A DNA stretch of 64,000 nucleotides from Bos javanicus. Its lineage: Eukaryota; Chordata; Mammalia; Artiodactyla; Bovidae. The notes beneath the pieces were generated by a model, which made no database searches, had not been told where the DNA came from, and saw nothing but the letters and a program-made list of their open reading frames with translations. Location of the stretch: assembly GCF_032452875.1 (NCBI RefSeq), contig NC_083878.1:54070878-54134877 (forward strand). Direction: 5' to 3'. Shown here piece after piece: positions 44,101 through 53,765 of this stretch. The position numbers were made by a program, and so were the translations under genes. Numbering within the stretch: position 1 is the first letter of the stretch; each line of letters opens with the position of its first letter.

Positions 44101-44850
44101 AAACAAGTGGGACTTGATTAAACTTAAAAGTTTTGCACAGCAAGGGAAACTATAAGCAGGAAAAGACAACCCTCAGAATGGGAGAAAATAACAGCAAATG
44201 AAACAACTGACAAAGGATTAATTTCCAAAATATACAAGCAGCTAATACAACTCAATACCAGAAAAACAAACAACCCAATCAAAAGTGGGAAAAAGACCTA
44301 AACAGACATTTCTTCAAAGAAAACATACAGATGGCTAATAAACACATGAAAAGATGCTCAACATTTCTCATTATTAAAGAAACTACAATGAGATATCACC
44401 TCACACTGGTCAGAGTGGCCCTCCTCAAAAAGTCTACAAATAATAAATGCTGGAAAGGGCATGGAGAAAAGGGAACACTCTTGCACTAATGGTGGGAATG
44501 TAAATTGATACAGCCACTATGGAAGATGGTGTGGAGATTCCTTAGAAAACTAGGAATAAAGCCACCATATGACCCTACAATCCCACTCCTAGGCATATAC
44601 CCTGAGCAAACCAGGGTTGAAAAAGACTTGTTTCCTATTGTTCATTGCAGCACTATTTACAATAGCTAGAACATGGAAGCAACCTAGATGTCTATTGACA
44701 GATGAATCGATAAAGAAGTTGTGGTATATATACACAATGGAATATTACTCAGCCATAAAAAGGAACACATTTGAGTCAGTTCTAGTGATGTGGTTGAACC
44801 TAGAACCTATTATACAGAGTGAAGTGAATCAAAAAGAGAAAGGTAAATAC
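41102..44850 (+). pseudogene. L1 ORF2 (endonuclease-reverse transcriptase), decayed
   Basis: ORF2p nicks DNA with an APE-type endonuclease and reverse-transcribes L1 RNA. The endonuclease N-terminus reads from 41102 (MAIGTCISIITLNVNGLNAP; catalytic-region words LQETHF and, later, SDHNAM near the end of the domain) but has a stop after 41392. Reverse transcriptase pieces: MPILLKLFQ start at 42564, then 42930-43652 with the active-site motif changed to LEDDM where L1 normally has FADDM, so a conserved residue is altered just before the two Asp. Then follow 43668-43931 ([22 protein letters not shown]) and a C-terminal piece to about 44850 ([35 protein letters not shown]). Several frameshifts and stops. 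A Bov-A2 lands right after the ORF2 end. Confidence 0.9.
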
Positions 44851-45115
44851 TCTGTTGCTAAGTCACTTCAGTTGTGTTCGACTCTGTGCAACCCCACAGA
44901 TGGCAGCCCACCAGGCTCCCCCGTCCCTGGGATTCTCCAGGCAAGAACACTGGAGTGGCATTTCCTTCTCCAATGCATGAATGTGAAAAGTGAAAGTGAA
45001 GTCGCTCAGCCCTGACTGACTCTTCGCGACCCCATGGACTGCAGCCTACCAGGCTCCTCCGTCCATGGGTTTTCCAGGCAAGAGTACTGGAGTGGGGTGC
45101 CATTGCCTTCTCCGT
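44851..45115 (-). mobile_element. Bov-A2 SINE at the end of L1 ORF2
   Basis: Antisense dimeric Bov-A2: TAAGTCACTTCAGTTGTGTTC ... GGCATTTCCTTCTCCAATGC, then GTGAAAGTGAAGTCGCTCAG ... GGTGCCATTGCCTTCTCC. TAAATAC (44844-44850) on the left and TAAATATG (45116-45123) on the right suggest a short target-site duplication. Confidence 0.93.
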
Positions 45116-45499
45116 TAAATATGCTATTCTAACACATATATGTGGAATCTAAAAAAAAATGGTACTGAAAAATTTACTTGCAGGGCAACAGTGGAGAAAG
45201 AGACAGAGAGATAGACTTATGGACATGGGGAGAGGGGAGGAGAGGGTCAGATGTATGGAGAAAGTAACATAGAAACTTACATTACCATTTGTAGCCAATG
45301 GGAATTTGCTCTATGGCTCAGGAAGCTCAAACAGGGGCTCTGTATCAACCTAGAGGGGTGGGATGGGGAGGGAGATGGGATGGAGCTTCAAAAGTGATAG
45401 GATATATGTATACCTATGGCTAATTCATGTTGAGGTTTGACAGAAAACAGCAAAATTCTGTAAATCAATTATCCTTCAATAAAAAATAAATTAATTTTT

Positions 45500-45513
45500 A
45501 AAAATCCCAGACT
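45500..45513. repeat. Target-site duplication, right side of full-length L1
   Basis: AAAAATCCCAGACT, partner of 35334-35347 (13 of 14 identical), directly after the L1 A-rich tail. Confidence 0.9.
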
Positions 45514-45954
45514 ATAAATAAGCCTTCCATAGCATCTATAGTTGCTGTCTGAGGTGAGATTATCAACAAGTTGGTGGTGAAGTAGTGCATTATATTTCTC
45601 TGAAACAACCTGCCCCTGGCCCCACAGGCCACACCTACATAGCCTCTGCTAATAGGGTCGAAGCACTTGGCAAGTGCTTTGATTGACTGAGTGGCCTTTC
45701 AGAGCATCCCACCTTGTCCTCCCCCAAGGCATGAGCAATCCTATTTTTAGCAAGGATCATGACAGAGAGTGGAGAAGCTGGCACCATAGCTCATTCATCA
45801 AAGGAAGGTGTACTTAGTTTCTTTCCTCCATCTCTCCAGGCACCCTTGTCCCCATGTAAATACACCCCCTTTTGAGGTAATTAATTTCCTAGTTACCTCT
45901 TCCCTGCTGAGTGCTGACTCCAGGCACTTCTACACGCACACTCTGTAGAGACAC
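45514..45954. other. Unassigned, more GC-balanced stretch
   Basis: About 440 bp with higher GC than the window average and no repeat that I can name. It contains a C-rich segment (CCTGCCCCTGGCCCCACAGG, 45610-45629) and a perfect inverted repeat AGCACTTG/CAAGTGCT (45662-45669/45672-45679). No coding frame with a recognisable domain. Confidence 0.45.
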
Positions 45955-46480
45955 ATCTGAGCCAGTGAGATGCTTGGATCCAAACACGAATGAGACCCTG
46001 ATCCTTCCCTCCAAGAGCTTGGGTTCTGATCTAAGAGACATCTAAATCCCTGGTGGCTCAGCATTAAAGAATCCTTCTGCCAATGCTTGAGATGCAATTT
46101 CAATCCCTTGGTCAAGAAGATCCCCTGGAAAAGGAAATGGCAACTTACTCCAGTACTCCTGCCTGGAAACTCCCATGGACAGAGGAACTTGTCAGGGCTA
46201 CAGTTCATGGGGTCACAAAGAGTTGGACATGACTGAGAGACTGAGCACACACTAAGAGACAGATAATAAAACCAGCCATTCCACTTTTCTCTGTTCACAA
46301 CCATTACACTGCCCACTGGCATTCTGCTGTCAGCTATGATGTGACAAAAACACTACAAGTCGAGGACAGAGAAATTGAAGACTGGAGGGAGGGTCAGGAA
46401 AGTCTTCCAAGATTGGGTAACTTAGGGGAGTGGGGAAATATTTCAAATATTGGGAATCCCTTGGGCAAAGATGTGGAGAT
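45955..46480 (-). mobile_element. L2 LINE fragment interrupted by Bov-tA
   Basis: GACCCTGATCCTTCCCTCCAAGAGCTTGGGTTCTGATCTAAGAGACA ... GATAATAAAACCAG, joined across the SINE, follows antisense L2 (ATCCCTGCCCTCATGGAGCTTACATTCTAG ... GACAGACAATAAA). Further right, GGTCAGGAAAGTCTTCC and GGGAATCCCTTGGGCAAAGATG continue the same order. Confidence 0.6.
46041..46251 (+). mobile_element. Bov-tA SINE with target-site duplication
   Basis: Sense Bov-tA (CCCTGGTGGCTCAGCATTAA head, AAGGAAATGGCAACTTACTCC core, GACTGAGAGACTGAGCACAC tail). Flanked by a perfect 10-bp duplication CTAAGAGACA (46031-46040 and 46252-46261). Confidence 0.95.
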
Positions 46481-46504
46481 ACTCTTTAATAGTTTTTTTT
46501 TTTT

Positions 46505-46710
46505 TTTTCATTCTATACATAGTGTCTGGGAACATCTACTAAGGGACAGGCAGAACATTTCACACTGGGTATACAACAGTGGGCAAATCAGATGTTGTTG
46601 CCCTTAAGGAATCCACAATCTATGGAGGAGGGATGGGAAGAAAGTATTGGTGTGGGGCAGGAGCTTCCTGGATGACTTTCTTTCACCAATGTTTTGAAGC
46701 AGGAGAACGA
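46505..46710 (-). mobile_element. L2 LINE 3' end, second copy
   Basis: Preceded by a T-run (46493-46509), then GAACATCTACTAAGGGACAGGCAG, ACTGGGTATACAACAGTGGGC, TTGCCCTTAAGGAATCCACAATCTATGG: collinear with antisense L2 (GAGCACCTACTATGTGCCAGGC, CTGGGGATACAGCAGTGAAC, CTGCCCTCATGGAGCTTACATTCTAG). Confidence 0.65.
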
Positions 46711-46889
46711 GGCATCAAATGAGACCTATTGAGCAGCTGAGGTTAAAATAATACTTCACATTCTATTGCCTTACCATTTAAGCTATCCAGGGTATTTGAT
46801 TCAGTTTGTGACTTCAATTTTTACTTGTGAGAGCAGCCCCTGATAATATGGAACTATGTGCTACTTAAAAATGTTCTTGATTCAATTTT

Positions 46890-47010
46890 AATTCAATTCT
46901 TACATCTCTGTGGGGTAAAGTGGTTGCCCTATTTGACAAGTTCAGAAACAAGGTTTTCTAGAATCACACAGCTGCTTACCTGGGATTCAGAAGTCTGGCT
47001 CCAAATAGAA
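46890..47010 (-). mobile_element. MIR SINE fragment
   Basis: AGAATCACACAGCTGCTTAC, then CTGGGATTCAGAAGTCTGGCTCC (46960-47003), is the antisense MIR signature (GGTCACACAGCTAGTAAG ... CGGGATTCGAACCCAGGTCT). Confidence 0.65.
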
Positions 47011-47398
47011 GACCTTCAGAAGAACCTAGTCAAGTTATACCTGTTTAAAAAGCCTGTATTATCCATTCTGGTCTTCAGTATTCTTGCACTGGACCCAGTC
47101 TATGCACTTCTTGAGTGTCACCTAGCTCCACATCCTCCCAGTTCCTAACACTGTGGAATATCACACCTCCCTGAGGGTGAAAACAAGACTCTGTCATGGA
47201 CCCCCTCGTGCCATGGTAGGACTCAGGGAAGCTTGACTCCTTCCATCCCTTATAGATGCAGATGGAAATCCACACCATGGTGTCTGGGATCTGCCTATGT
47301 GGGCCAGGTAACTCTACTCAGAAATTCAGGGAAATTAAACCTTGCCACAAATTTTGACGAACAAAAGACAAGAGATGGGGTGGGCCCAGCATATGGAT
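47011..47398. other. Unassigned stretch
   Basis: No repeat that I recognise and GC slightly above average. Short frames without domains (46858-47148 plus, 47075-47278 minus). Confidence 0.42.
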
Positions 47399-47595
47399 GG
47401 TAGCAGTTACTTTGTTGTTGTTTTTTTTTTAATTGATTTTTTAACCCATTTATCATTTATTATTATTATTATTTTGCATTACAATATTGTATTGGTTTTG
47501 CCATACATCAACATGAATCTGCCACAGGTGTACATGTGTTCCCCGTCCTGAACCTCCGACCTCCCTCCCCATATGGGGAGGTAGCAGTTACTTTG
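47399..47595 (-). mobile_element. Short L1 3' tail with perfect 16-bp target-site duplication
   Basis: Antisense ruminant L1 tail: T-run, (TTA)n at 47458-47474, ATTACAATATTGTATTGG, GCCATACATCAACATGAATC, GTGTACATGTGTTCCCCG. The 16-bp word GGTAGCAGTTACTTTG lies at both 47399-47414 and 47580-47595. Perfect identity implies a fairly recent insertion. Confidence 0.95.
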
Positions 47596-47699
47596 ATCTG
47601 GCAGGAAATGTCCAGGAGATGTGATTGAGTAACTGGCAATGTTTCATTTCAAAGATGCGGCCAGCTAGGATAATACACAACCTTGTATTTACCACCCAC

Positions 47700-47905
47700 C
47701 TTCCTTCTGTGACTCAGTGGTAAAGAATCCACCTGCAGTGCAGGAGACCTGGGTTCAATCCCTGGGTTGGGAAAATCCCCTGCAGGAGGAAATGACAACC
47801 CACTCCAGTATTCTTTCCTGGAGAATCCCATGGACAGAGGAGCCTGACTGGCTACAGTCCATGGGGTTGCAAAGAGTCAGACAAACTAAAGTGACAGCAG
47901 CAGTA
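47700..47905 (+). mobile_element. Bov-tA SINE
   Basis: Sense Bov-tA (TTCCTTCTGTGACTCAGTGG head, GGGTTCAATCCCTGGG B-box region, CCCACTCCAGTATTCTTTCC core), ending in a GACAGCAGCAGTAGCA tail. Confidence 0.93.
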
Positions 47906-48227
47906 GCATCTACAGCTAGTGGTCAGACCCTTGGTAATAAGGTTAAGAAGAATCTCCAGTTCAATTCCTAGTTCTAAGTGTCTTGTGTGACATACTTCAT
48001 TATTCAATATAAATGTTTTTTTCAAAACTTACATAATATCACCTGGTAGAATGTGATGATCTTGCCTAAAATGTAAAATGTATTGATTATAGTCATGACA
48101 AAACAGTCCTAGTCACACACATAAACACACAAGTATGTGCACACACCAGTCTATATTTGTAAAAAATGACAATCCATTAAACACCAAAATTTTTTTGAGA
48201 GTTGTTTTGAATTAAAAAGAGACTATA
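47906..48227. other. Unassigned AT-rich stretch
   Basis: No gene or repeat recognised. Confidence 0.42.
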
Positions 48228-49246
48228 CACCTGACCTGCCTCTTGAGAAACCTATATGCAGGTCAGGAGCAACAGTTAGAACTGGACATGGAACAACAGA
48301 CAACAAACTCCTTTTCCTATTTGGAAAATGAGTACGTCAAGGCTGTATATTGTCACCCTGCTTATTTAACTTATATGAAGAGTACATCATGAGAAACGCT
48401 GGGCTGGAAGAAGCACAAGCTGGAATCAAGATTGCCGGGAGAAATGTAAATCACCTCAGATATGCAGATAACACAACCCTTATGGCAGAAAGTGAAGAGG
48501 AACTAAAAAGCTTCTTGATGAAAGTGAAAGATGAGAGTGACAAAGTTGGCTTAAAGCTCAACATTCAGAAAATGAAGATCATGGCATCTGGTCCCACCAC
48601 TTCATGGGAAATAGATGGGGAAGCAGTGGAAACAGTGTCAGACTTTATTTTTGGGGCTCCAAAATCACTGCAGATGGTGACTGCAGCCATGAAATTAAAA
48701 GACACTTACTCCTTGGAAGGAAAGTTATGACCAACCTAGGTAGCATATTCAAAAGCAGAGACAGTACTTTGCCAATGAAAGTCCATCTAGTCAAGGCTAT
48801 GGTTTTTCCAGTGGTCATGTATGAATGTGATAGTTGGACTGTGAAGAAAGCTGAGCCCTGAAGAATTGGTGCTTTTGAACTGTGGTGTTGGAGAAGACTC
48901 CTGAGAGTCCCTTGGACTGCAAGGAGATCCAACCAGTCCATTCTGAAGGAGATCAGCCCTGGGTGTTCTTTGGAAGCAATGATGCTAAAGCTGAAACTGC
49001 AGTACTTTGGCCACCTCATGCAAAGATTTGACTCATTGGAAAAGACTCTGATGCTGGGAGGGATTGGGGGCAGGAGGAGAAGGGGACGACAGAGGATGAG
49101 ATGGCTGGATGGCATCACTGACTCGATGGATGTGAGTTTGAGTGAACTCCGGGAGTTGGTGATGGACAGGGAGGCATGGCGTGATGTGATTCATGGGGTC
49201 ACAAAGAGTTGGACATGACTGAGTGACTGAACTGAACTGAACTGAT
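48228..49246 (+). mobile_element. BovB LINE, 5'-truncated, with a micro-inversion
   Basis: Sense BovB from the [16 protein letters not shown] region to the terminal GAACTGAACTGAACTGA. Frame 48350-48730 keeps motif B (LSPCLFN) and motif C as YADNTT, in which the second catalytic Asp is changed to Asn. After a frameshift, 48604-48861 and 48970-49218 continue the protein. At 48307-48324 the text is the reverse complement of what other copies have there. Confidence 0.94.
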
Positions 49247-49361
49247 ACAGACATAGGAAATGAATGAAATGCATCACATAGTCTTCGACTAGGTCCTTGA
49301 TTTAATCTTGTCTGTTAAAGACAGACAGGAACAATTTGTGAAGTTTGAAAGTGTGTGTGTG

Positions 49362-49465
49362 TATATGTGTGCTCAACCTCTCAATCATGCCCAACTCTTT
49401 ATGATCCCATGGACTCTAGCCCCTCACGCTCTTCTATCTATGGAATTTTCCAGGCAAGATATTCT
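49362..49465 (-). mobile_element. Bov-A / Bov-tA tail fragment
   Basis: CTCAACCTCTCAATCATGCCC, then CCCATGGACTCTAGCCC and TTCCAGGCAAGATATTCTG, are the antisense tail and start of core. It ends abruptly, and GT-rich sequence precedes it. Confidence 0.75.
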
Positions 49466-50033
49466 GATTATAATATCTGTACTATGATCAGGTAGGAATA
49501 TGGCCTGTCTTTAGTAGATATGAGCTGAAGTACTTAGGTTGAAGGATTATAATGACTACAATATAGTCTCAAAAGTTCAGCAAATGATAAGAATTATAAG
49601 AAGATTATGTCAAAATATTAACATATGGTGAAACTAGGTAAAATATATTCAAGAGATCATTACACTGCTTTCAAAAATGTTTACAGACAGATTTTTTTCA
49701 AAATAAAATATTTTAAAAGACACCTGATTTAACAATTGTTGTGAGTGTTTTTACCAAAAAAATGGTTTCAATACTTTTGGAGATGACCTATAGAAAATTC
49801 TAGTCTTTCAGTTTTTTAACATGTGTGATTTGGGGGGCATTTCTGTAAACAATGCCCTGTATCTTGCTATCATCTGGAATCATTGTGCTTCTATAATATC
49901 TAATTACTATATCACACTGACTGTAGTCTTTCGAGCACAAGCTCTCTTACTCTTTGCTTCCCATAATAACACATTTTCTGACTGTATCCTATTTTCTTAT
50001 TTCCTTTAACCTACCTTACTAATGTTTTATTCT
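49466..50033. other. Unassigned AT-rich stretch
   Basis: No gene or repeat recognised. Confidence 0.42.
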
Positions 50034-50039
50034 ACCTCA

Positions 50040-50229
50040 CTGATGCTGGGAAAGATTGAGGGCAAGACAAGAAGGAATGACAGAGTATGAGATGGTAGGA
50101 TGGCATCACCAACTCAATGGATATGACTTTGAGCAAACTCTGGGAGACAGTGAAGGACAAGGAAGCCTGGTGTGCTGCAGTTCATGGGTTTGCAAAGAGT
50201 AGGATACAACTTAGCAACTGACTGAACAA
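50040..50229 (+). mobile_element. BovB LINE, 190-bp 3' end with target-site duplication
   Basis: Sense BovB terminus (TGATGCTGGGAAAGATTGAGG ... GACTGAACAATA). ACCTCACT is at 50034-50041 and 50232-50239, an 8-bp duplication. Shows how short BovB inserts can be. Confidence 0.92.
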
Positions 50230-50239
50230 TAACCTCACT

Positions 50240-51661
50240 AATTGCTTTACTTATAGTGTCTAACTCCCTTCCTTTCTTTGCTTTAAGTCCAGCAGCCCCT
50301 CTTTCCTTAATATATTTCTTTATTCAGTATAGAATTATTAGTCCATAATTTTAAATTCTCATTTACAAGCAATTTCAATCTCTTAGCCCACTTGCATTCC
50401 TATTGTCCTCCCTGCAATTGGACCAACATAAATGTTTGGACCCATATAAATATTTGTCTTATTCTATTCTTTAGTTTGGTAACTAAAAACAAACAAACAA
50501 GTCTAACCATATTCTTCTTCCCTCAGGGAGCTTTTTTTTTTTTTTTTTTTTGCTAGCATGATACCTCAAGCCATGTGATACAGACAAAAAAATTTTTACT
50601 GTAGATGATTTTGAAACAAAAAGGTGGAACCAGTATCCCTTTCCCCTCCTCATTTATGCAAAGAAAGGCCTGGATAGAATTCAGCCCTCCATTGTAAATC
50701 TGAGATCAACAGGTATGTTAATATGTTGTGCTTGCCAGCTTGGTATCATCTCACACTTTTCTGAAAATAGCAACATAATTTTTTAGTAGGCTTTTGACTA
50801 TTTTATTCACACAAGGAAAATGAAGTAATTCCATTAGGACTTTCTAAACAGCTTAACCTTTATCTTTGTCTCTATTTCTTCTTTATGTAGGGTAACTGTT
50901 TTTACATTCTATCTAAATTTATCCCCTTACATGATTCTCTAGATTCCATAATACTATGACTCTTTAGAGACAACATTCCACTCTCATTCTTCTTTCTACC
51001 CTGTTACTCAACTTTTTCCACTTTTATCTGCCTCACACCATTACACCGCTGAAACTGTGCTAAAAATCCATTAAAGACCACTTTGTCACTTAAAATATAT
51101 TTTATACCATATACCTGCAGCATTGGACAATTTCCACACTTTAGGTTCCTTGAGAATAGACCCTGAGATGTGGATTTACATGCAGAATGTTCATGGGGAT
51201 CTCCTGGAAAATAGAAGCAGGGTCGGGGGAAAGAAAAGTTGAGCTATCATCGGAGATTTAAACCAGCCCAATGGGGAGTCCTGAAATTGAGATGATTTTT
51301 CAGACTTGCCCTGAATTAGGACATGAAGCCTGGAGCTTTACACTGATCAGTCAGTGTGTGCAGATGTATGGAAGGATATGTGAACTTGGTTGAGACAGTG
51401 CTGTTCAACTAGAGAATCCTTATAGAGGGCTCAGGCTCAAGATTGCCTGTCCATAGCGCTTCCAGGTACTAGAGAAAAAGTTCTTAACTTTTGAAGCCAA
51501 TTTGGATCGTGCCTCAGAGCATCCAACACAGCATGTTTACCAATCCCACCTTCTTAAGAAATTCCTCTTTTCATATCTTCTACAAGAAAAAGACTTGTCA
51601 ATAGTCAATACAAGTTAATCATTGAAGTGCATATTTCTTTTTGAATTATGATTTTCTCCAA
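50240..51661. other. Unassigned AT-rich stretch, about 1.4 kb
   Basis: No gene. Contains a (CAAA)n scrap near 50490 and a T-run of about 22 at 50531-50552. Bases 51150-51480 are more GC-balanced and may be an old, unclassified repeat. No coding frame with recognisable motifs. Confidence 0.42.
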
Positions 51662-52007
51662 AGCCACTCCCTGGTGGCACAGATGATAAAGCATCTGCCT
51701 ACAATGTGGAGAAGGCAATGGCAACCCACTCTAGTATTCTCACCTGGAAAATCCCATGGATGGAGGAGCCTGGTAGACTGCAGTCCATGGGGTCGCTAAG
51801 AGTCAGACATGACTGAGTGACTTCACTTTCACTTACAATGTGGAAAACCCAAGTTCAATCCCTGGTCGGAAAGATCTCCTGTACAACGAAATGGCAACCC
51901 ACTTGAGTATTCTTGCATGGAAAATCCCATGGACAGAGGAACCTGGTAGGCTACAGTATATGGGGTTTCAAAGAGTCAGACATGACTGAGCGACTTCACT
52001 TTCACTT
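51662..52007 (+). mobile_element. Bov-tA SINE interrupted by a Bov-A monomer
   Basis: Outer sense Bov-tA: 51662-51709 (CCACTCCCTGGTGGCACAG head) and 51844-52007 (AACCCAAGTTCAATCCCTGG onward). Inserted monomer 51710-51833 (AGAAGGCAATGGCAACCC ... GACTTCACTTTCACT) has no tRNA head. The outer element's word TACAATGTGG is duplicated at 51700-51709 and 51834-51843, proving SINE-into-SINE insertion. Confidence 0.96.
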
Positions 52008-52102
52008 TTCTCCAAATACATGACAAGACATGGACCTGGAAACAACCTAAATGTCCATGGAGAGATGAATGGATAAATAAGATGTGATATATGTCTATAT
52101 CA

Positions 52103-52122
52103 TTATATATATATATGTGTAT

Positions 52123-52169
<47 letters not shown>

Positions 52170-52181
52170 TACATACATACC
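52103..52181. repeat. Compound (TA)n/(CA)n/(CATA)n microsatellite
   Basis: TA repeats, then a CA run at about 52123-52139, then TA again and CATA units. Directly abuts the Bov-tA head at 52182. Confidence 0.92.
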
Positions 52182-52380
52182 ATCTGGTGGATCAGAGGGT
52201 AGAGAATCTGCCTGCAGTGCAGAAGACCTTGATTCAATCCCAGGGTTGGGAAGTACCCCTGGAAAAGGGAATGGCTACCTACTCTAGTATTCTTGACTGG
52301 AGAATTCCATGGACAGAGGAACCTGGTGGGTACAGTCCATGGGATTGCAAAGAGTCAGACACAACTGAGTGAATTAACAC
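52182..52380 (+). mobile_element. Bov-tA SINE in L1
   Basis: Sense Bov-tA (ATCTGGTGGATCAGAGGGTA head, GATTCAATCCCAGGG B-box region, ACTCTAGTATTCTTGACTGG core, CAACTGAGTGAATTAACAC tail) within the L1's microsatellite. Confidence 0.93.
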
Positions 52381-52872
52381 TCAACTCATATATACACATA
52401 TAAAAATAGAATACTACTCAACCATAAAAAATAATGAAATAATGTCATGCACAACAACATGGATGCACCTAGAGATTATCATACTAAGTATTCAAGCAGA
52501 GAAATACTAATATCATATGACATCACTTATATGTGGAAATGAAACGAAAGGATACAAATGAGCATTTACAAAACAGAAACAGAGTCACAAACATAGGAAA
52601 ATAACTTACGGTTACCAAAGGGGAAGCATGTTGAGGGGGGGAAGGCAGAGATAAATTAGGAATTTGGGAGTAATATATATATGTGTGTGTGTATATACAC
52701 ACATACATATGAGCAAAGACATGCTGTGTAACACAGGGAACTATAGTCAATATTTTGTAATAACCTATATGGGAAAAGAATCTGAGAAAGAATATATATA
52801 TATGTATAACAATAACTTTGCTGTACATCTGAAACTAACATAACATTGTAAATCAACTATACTTCAGCTTTA

Positions 52873-53269
52873 TAAGAGAGTAAATCACAGGAAACTGATG
52901 TTGAAACATTACTCTCAACTAGTTAAATTTTGTGCCTGACTGCTCATCTTGCATTCTCATAATTTTAGGAGATACATAGATGATAGTTCCAAATAAAAAG
53001 GCTCTTTGTACTAATTGCATGTCTGATTACATTCCAAGGCTTTGTTCTGGCCATGCCTCCTCATCATAAATTCTTAACCACTTCATCATTTCTAATGGAA
53101 TGTTATCTTGGTAACTATAAAAAGATTTTAATCCCTGTACTAGTATATTTTGCTGAGCTGTGATCATATATACCTAATTATTTACTAGGCTTCTTTAGGA
53201 ATGACATTTCAATTTCAGCATACTTAAAACTAAACTAGCCATCTTTTACCTAAAAAATGCATATTTCTC
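52873..53269. other. Unassigned AT-rich stretch
   Basis: No gene or repeat recognised in about 400 bp. Confidence 0.42.
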
Positions 53270-53482
53270 TATGTGCTCAATCAGTCTTCTCTGACTCTTT
53301 GTTATCCCATGGATTGCAGCCCATAAGTCTCCTCTGTCCATGGAAATTTCCAGGTAAGAATATTGGAGTGAGTTGCCATTTCCTTCTCCAGGGAATCTTT
53401 CTGATGCAGAGATTGAAGCAGCATATTCTGAGTCTTCTGAGTTGGCAGACAGATATTTTTTACCACTGAGCCACCGGGGAAG
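53270..53482 (-). mobile_element. Bov-tA SINE
   Basis: Antisense Bov-tA (CTCAATCAGTCTTCTCTGAC tail, AAGAATATTGGAGTGAGTTGC core, CCACTGAGCCACCGGGGAAG head). The segment at about 53405-53455, inside the tRNA-like head, is diverged. Confidence 0.92.
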
Positions 53483-53765
53483 TTTGCTTTCTCTATATCC
53501 TCTTTTAAAATATAATTTAGATATTAAATTAATTAATAGAGAAAAGTGCACAATAATTGTGCAGATAAATTGTAATTAAGTAAGTACTCCCATTAAATGA
53601 AATTTACATCAAGAAATAGAAAAACAGGATGATAAAAACCTTTTTCAAGCCCTCTTCTTTTTCTCCAAAGATTACCATTCTCATGATTTCAAGATTATTT
53701 TTTCTTCCCTTGTGCTGCCTTATTTGTTTTTTGACCCAGTTTTATTAATAAATAAATGGCATATT

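Larger units (their letters stand above)
35348..45500 (+). mobile_element. Full-length ruminant L1 (decayed) with four nested insertions
   Basis: Sense L1 that starts with the canonical GGAGAACAAGATGGCAGAAG at 35348, then a long 5' UTR, ORF1 remains, ORF2 remains (41102-44850) and a 3' UTR ending AACAGCAAAATTCTGTAAAT with CAATAAAAAATAAA near 45478. A 14-bp target-site duplication bounds it, so the whole 10.15 kb is one insertion plus later inserts: a Bov-tA piece (36350-36490), a BovB (38690-39838), and two Bov-A2 (40304-40571, 44851-45115). Removing these leaves about 8.3 kb, still long for an L1 because the 5' UTR holds a tandem duplication of about 480 bp. Both proteins are broken by stops and shifts, so the element is dead. 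Confidence 0.93.
52020..52872 (+). mobile_element. L1 LINE 3' end with expanded microsatellite and nested SINE
   Basis: Sense L1: GGAAACAACCTAAATGTCC and GATGAATGGATAAATAAGATG (52036-52083), a (TA)n/(CA)n expansion, a Bov-tA, then GAATACTACTCAACCATAAA, the 3' UTR (ATAACTTACGGTTACCAAAGG) and the end TGTAAATCAACTATACTTCAG. Same older L1 type as 9301-10272. Confidence 0.9.

Noticed and set aside
45610..45680. CpG-island promoter
   Set aside because: GC is locally higher, but CpG dinucleotides are nearly absent and no transcript follows.
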